NCBI GenBank assembly: GCA_903938955.1 | Contig: CAJAFJ010000055.1 | Location: 1 to 9,678, forward strand | DNA: 9,678 nt | Origin: an uncultured beta proteobacterium | GTDB taxonomy: Bacteria > Pseudomonadota > Gammaproteobacteria > Burkholderiales > Burkholderiaceae | Direction: 5' to 3' | Made by a program: the position numbers and the translations under genes | Shown: positions 7,270-9,678 of the stretch, in pieces | Numbering within the stretch: the first letter of the stretch is position 1 | How the letters are laid out: each line of letters starts with the position of its first letter | Notes under the pieces: generated by a model | Told to the model about the DNA's origin: nothing | Seen by the model: only the letters and a program-made list of their open reading frames with translations | Database searches by the model: none

Positions 7270-8365
7270 AGGCATGATTCTGGCCGCCGGACAAGGCACC
7301 CGCGTGCGCCCCCTGACGCGGGATTTACCCAAGCCGATGGTGCCGATTTTGGGCAAGCCGCTGATGGAGTACCAGATTGAACACCTGGCGCGCCACGGCA
7401 TCACCGAGATCATGGTCAACGTGGCCTACCACCACCAAAAGATCGAGCGCTACTTTGGCGACGGCCACCGCTGGGGCGTGGAGATTGGCTACTCTTACGA
7501 AGGGGTGCTGGACCACGGCGACATCCTGCCGCGCCCGATGGGCTCGGCCGGTGGCATGCGGCGCATTCAGGATTTAGGCGGCTTTTTTGACAAAACCACG
7601 CTGGTGCTGTGCGGCGATGCCCTGATTGACTTGGACATTGGCGCCGCCCTGCATGAGCACAAAACCAAGGGCGCCATTGCCAGTGTGGTGGCGCTGGATG
7701 TACCGCTGCAAGACGTGCATAACTACGGCATTGTGGTGGCGGGAGCCGACGGCAAGATCGAGTCGTTCCAGGAGAAACCCACCCCGGCGGAAGCCAAATC
7801 GACCCTGGCCAGCACCGGTATCTATATTTTTGAGCCGGCGGTGTTGGACCTGGTGCCCTCGGGCCAGGTGTATGACATTGGCTCGCAACTGTTCCCACAG
7901 CTGGTGGAACAGAAGCTGCCGTTTTACGCACAGAACCGGTTTTTTAACTGGATCGACATTGGGCGCGTGAGTGATTATTGGTCGGTGTTGCAGCGCGTGT
8001 TGCGCGGCGAGGTGGCCGAGGTCAACATGCCGGGGCGCCAGATCAAACCGGGGATCTGGGTCGGGCTGAACGTCTCGGTGCCCTGGGACAAGGTGACGAT
8101 TGAAGGGCCGGTCTACATTGGCGCCAACGCCCGCATCGAACCTGGCGTGACCATCACTGGCCCGGCCTGGATTGGGCATGGCAGCCACCTCCGCACCGGG
8201 GCCAAGGTGGTGCGCAGTATTTTGTTTGAGTACACGCGGATTGCCGCCGACATGCGGTTCAACGAGATGATTGTGTCGCCCGACTACGCGGTCGACCGCC
8301 ACGGTGAGACCTTGTACCGAGGTGACGACACCTCCCAGCTGCGCTGGGGTGATGCGCGGGCCTGA
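7262..8365 (+). CDS. NDP-sugar pyrophosphorylase with left-handed beta-helix domain, GDP-mannose pyrophosphorylase-like
   Basis: Predicted cytoplasmic nucleotidyltransferase that joins a sugar-1-phosphate to an NTP. It has 367 aa. The N-terminal catalytic domain (about residues 1-245) has LAAGQGTRVRPLT (7-19), PKPMVP with Lys24, CGDALID with metal-ligand Asp119, EKP (171-173) and DIGRVSDYW starting at Asp232, so all usual active-site elements are present. The C-terminal part (about 255-345) has hexapeptide-like steps such as VYIGANARIEPGVTITG, a left-handed beta-helix. This two-domain build resembles eukaryotic GMPPB and bacterial proteins annotated as mannose-1-phosphate guanylyltransferase. 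A different substrate, such as glucose- or heptose-1-phosphate, cannot be excluded. It sits 50 bases after galE and directly before a bifunctional manC, which suggests GDP-mannose or a related activated sugar for the same polysaccharide. Confidence 0.85.
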   Translation: MAKGMILAAGQGTRVRPLTRDLPKPMVPILGKPLMEYQIEHLARHGITEIMVNVAYHHQKIERYFGDGHRWGVEIGYSYEGVLDHGDILPRPMGSAGGMRRIQDLGGFFDKTTLVLCGDALIDLDIGAALHEHKTKGAIASVVALDVPLQDVHNYGIVVAGADGKIESFQEKPTPAEAKSTLASTGIYIFEPAVLDLVPSGQVYDIGSQLFPQLVEQKLPFYAQNRFFNWIDIGRVSDYWSVLQRVLRGEVAEVNMPGRQIKPGIWVGLNVSVPWDKVTIEGPVYIGANARIEPGVTITGPAWIGHGSHLRTGAKVVRSILFEYTRIAADMRFNEMIVSPDYAVDRHGETLYRGDDTSQLRWGDARA

Positions 8366-8413
8366 TCGCTTGCGCTTGCTTCACCCTGTTCCCATTTATT
8401 GATTGATTTCCCC

Positions 8414-9678
8414 ATGTTGATTCAACCTGTCGTTCTTTCTGGCGGCTCCGGCACGCGCCTGTGGCCTTTGTCGCGCGAAAAATACCCCAAACAACTGCTG
8501 CCGCTGATTGGCGAAGACTCCTTGCTGCAGGCCACGGTACGCCGGGTCGATGGCATTGCCGGCGCCGAGCTGGCCGCACCGATGGTGGTCTGCGGTGAGG
8601 AATACCGCTTTGTTATCGCCGAGCAACTGCGCTTGCTGGGCAAGCCGGGCACCATCGTGCTCGAACCCATGGGCCGCAACACGGCCCCCGCCCTGACACT
8701 TGCCGCACTGGCTGCCATCAAAAATGGCGCCGACCCGGTGCTGCTGGTGATGCCGGCGGACCACGTCATTACCAACATCACGGCGTTTCAAAGCGTAGTG
8801 AGCCAGGGCGCCATGCTGGCGGCGACCGGCGCGGTGGTGACCTTTGGCATCACGCCCGATGCGCCGGAAACGGGCTATGGCTATATCCAGTCGGGCGCGG
8901 CTTTTGCCAGCCCCGCCGCGAATGGCAACGCCGCCAGCCTGATTGCGCGCTTTGTCGAAAAGCCGGATTTGGCCACCGCTCAGACGTATCTGGACGCGGG
9001 CACTTACCTCTGGAACAGCGGTTTGTTCATGATGCGCGCAACGGTCTGGTTGGCGGCCATGGGCGCTTGCCGACCGGACATTTTGGCGGCCTGTCAAACC
9101 GCGTGGAATGAAGGCGATACCGATGGCGATTTTGTGCGTGTGGGCAAGGAGACTTTTGCCAACTGCCCCGCCGACTCGATTGATTACGCGGTGATGGAGC
9201 GCATTGCCGCCGGGTCTGAAGCCGGTGTGCTGCCGCCCGGCGTGGTGATTCCCCTGAGCGCGGGCTGGTCCGATGTGGGCGCCTGGGATGCGCTGTGGCA
9301 GGTGCTGCCCAAAGACGGCAGTGGCAATGTGGCCCAGGGCGATGTGCTGCTGCAAGACTGCCGCAACACGCTGGCGCTGTCAGAAGGCCGGCTGATTGCC
9401 TGCGTTGGCGTGAGCGATCTGGTGGTGGTAGAAACTGCCGACGCCATTTTGGTGGCGCACAAGGACAAGACGCAGGATGTGAAGAAGATTGTCGACATCC
9501 TGAAACAGCAGGGCCGCGCGGAAGGCTCGATCCACCGCAAGGTGTTTCGCCCTTGGGGTTCGTATGACGGTGTGGATGCCGGTGAGCGTTTTCAGGTCAA
9601 GCGCATTGTGGTCAAGCCGGGCGGCATTTTGTCGCTGCAAATGCACCACCACCGCGCCGAGCACTGGATTGTGGTCAG
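8414..9678 (+). CDS. manC: Mannose-1-phosphate guanylyltransferase / mannose-6-phosphate isomerase (ManC type, 3' end outside window)
   Basis: Bifunctional type II enzyme that isomerises fructose-6-phosphate to mannose-6-phosphate and makes GDP-mannose from mannose-1-phosphate and GTP. The frame is open from the ATG at 8414 to the window end, 421 codons of an expected total of roughly 470-480. The guanylyltransferase domain shows GGSGTRLWP (residues 10-18), YPKQLLP, MPADHV (113-118), FGITPDAPETGYGYI, FVEKPD, YLWNSGLF, SIDYAVME and GWSDVGAW. The isomerase domain starts at FRPWGSYD (378-385), and its metal-binding motif QMHHHRAEHW ends at residue 418. A separate phosphomannomutase (ManB) would be needed and is not in the window. 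The gap of 48 bases from the preceding gene is pyrimidine-rich near the start and has no recognisable Shine-Dalgarno, so initiation may be weak or leader-independent. Confidence 0.95.
   Translation, partial: MLIQPVVLSGGSGTRLWPLSREKYPKQLLPLIGEDSLLQATVRRVDGIAGAELAAPMVVCGEEYRFVIAEQLRLLGKPGTIVLEPMGRNTAPALTLAALAAIKNGADPVLLVMPADHVITNITAFQSVVSQGAMLAATGAVVTFGITPDAPETGYGYIQSGAAFASPAANGNAASLIARFVEKPDLATAQTYLDAGTYLWNSGLFMMRATVWLAAMGACRPDILAACQTAWNEGDTDGDFVRVGKETFANCPADSIDYAVMERIAAGSEAGVLPPGVVIPLSAGWSDVGAWDALWQVLPKDGSGNVAQGDVLLQDCRNTLALSEGRLIACVGVSDLVVVETADAILVAHKDKTQDVKKIVDILKQQGRAEGSIHRKVFRPWGSYDGVDAGERFQVKRIVVKPGGILSLQMHHHRAEHWIVV

Noticed and set aside
8396..9355. A 319-codon minus-strand frame across manC
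   Set aside because: Antisense shadow of a confident ManC reading frame. The composition is biased to His/Arg/Gly/Ala.

Overview
The window reads as an ordinary chromosomal stretch of a GC-rich betaproteobacterium. It is most likely from the order Burkholderiales and perhaps Comamonadaceae (Rhodoferax/Polaromonas-like). That guess rests on protein style and codon choice only, because no rRNA or marker gene is present. Every confident gene lies on the + strand.

Layout. (1) Positions 1-124 are a short upstream region with a possible divergent promoter pointing off the left edge and an imperfect hairpin. (2) Positions 125-1063 encode RlmJ, a 23S rRNA adenine-N6 methyltransferase. (3) Positions 1064-1376 are a 313-base spacer with no convincing gene. 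(4) Positions 1377-2672 encode a family I CoA-transferase (acetyl-CoA hydrolase/4-hydroxybutyrate CoA-transferase type). (5) Positions 2748-7211 form a very tightly packed block, rfbB-rfbD-rfbA-rfbC-galE, with junctions of +3, +2, -1 and +2 bases. (6) Positions 7262-8365 encode a sugar nucleotidyltransferase with a C-terminal left-handed beta-helix, resembling GDP-mannose pyrophosphorylase. (7) Positions 8414-9678 hold the first 421 codons of a bifunctional ManC-type mannose-1-phosphate guanylyltransferase/mannose-6-phosphate isomerase that runs off the right edge.

How the genes work together. RfbA, RfbB, RfbC and RfbD form the complete four-step route from glucose-1-phosphate to dTDP-L-rhamnose. 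GalE supplies UDP-galactose and, judging from a cysteine at its gatekeeper position, possibly UDP-GalNAc. ManC and perhaps the preceding nucleotidyltransferase supply GDP-mannose. This is the precursor-supply end of an O-antigen, capsule or exopolysaccharide locus. No glycosyltransferase, flippase, polymerase or exporter is inside the window, and such genes would be expected to the right.

I found no clearly new biological system. The points most worth a second look are the GalE gatekeeper cysteine, two differently built GDP-mannose-pyrophosphorylase-like genes side by side, a tiny ORF overlapping the start of the first of these, and a non-canonical DPSF catalytic motif in RlmJ.
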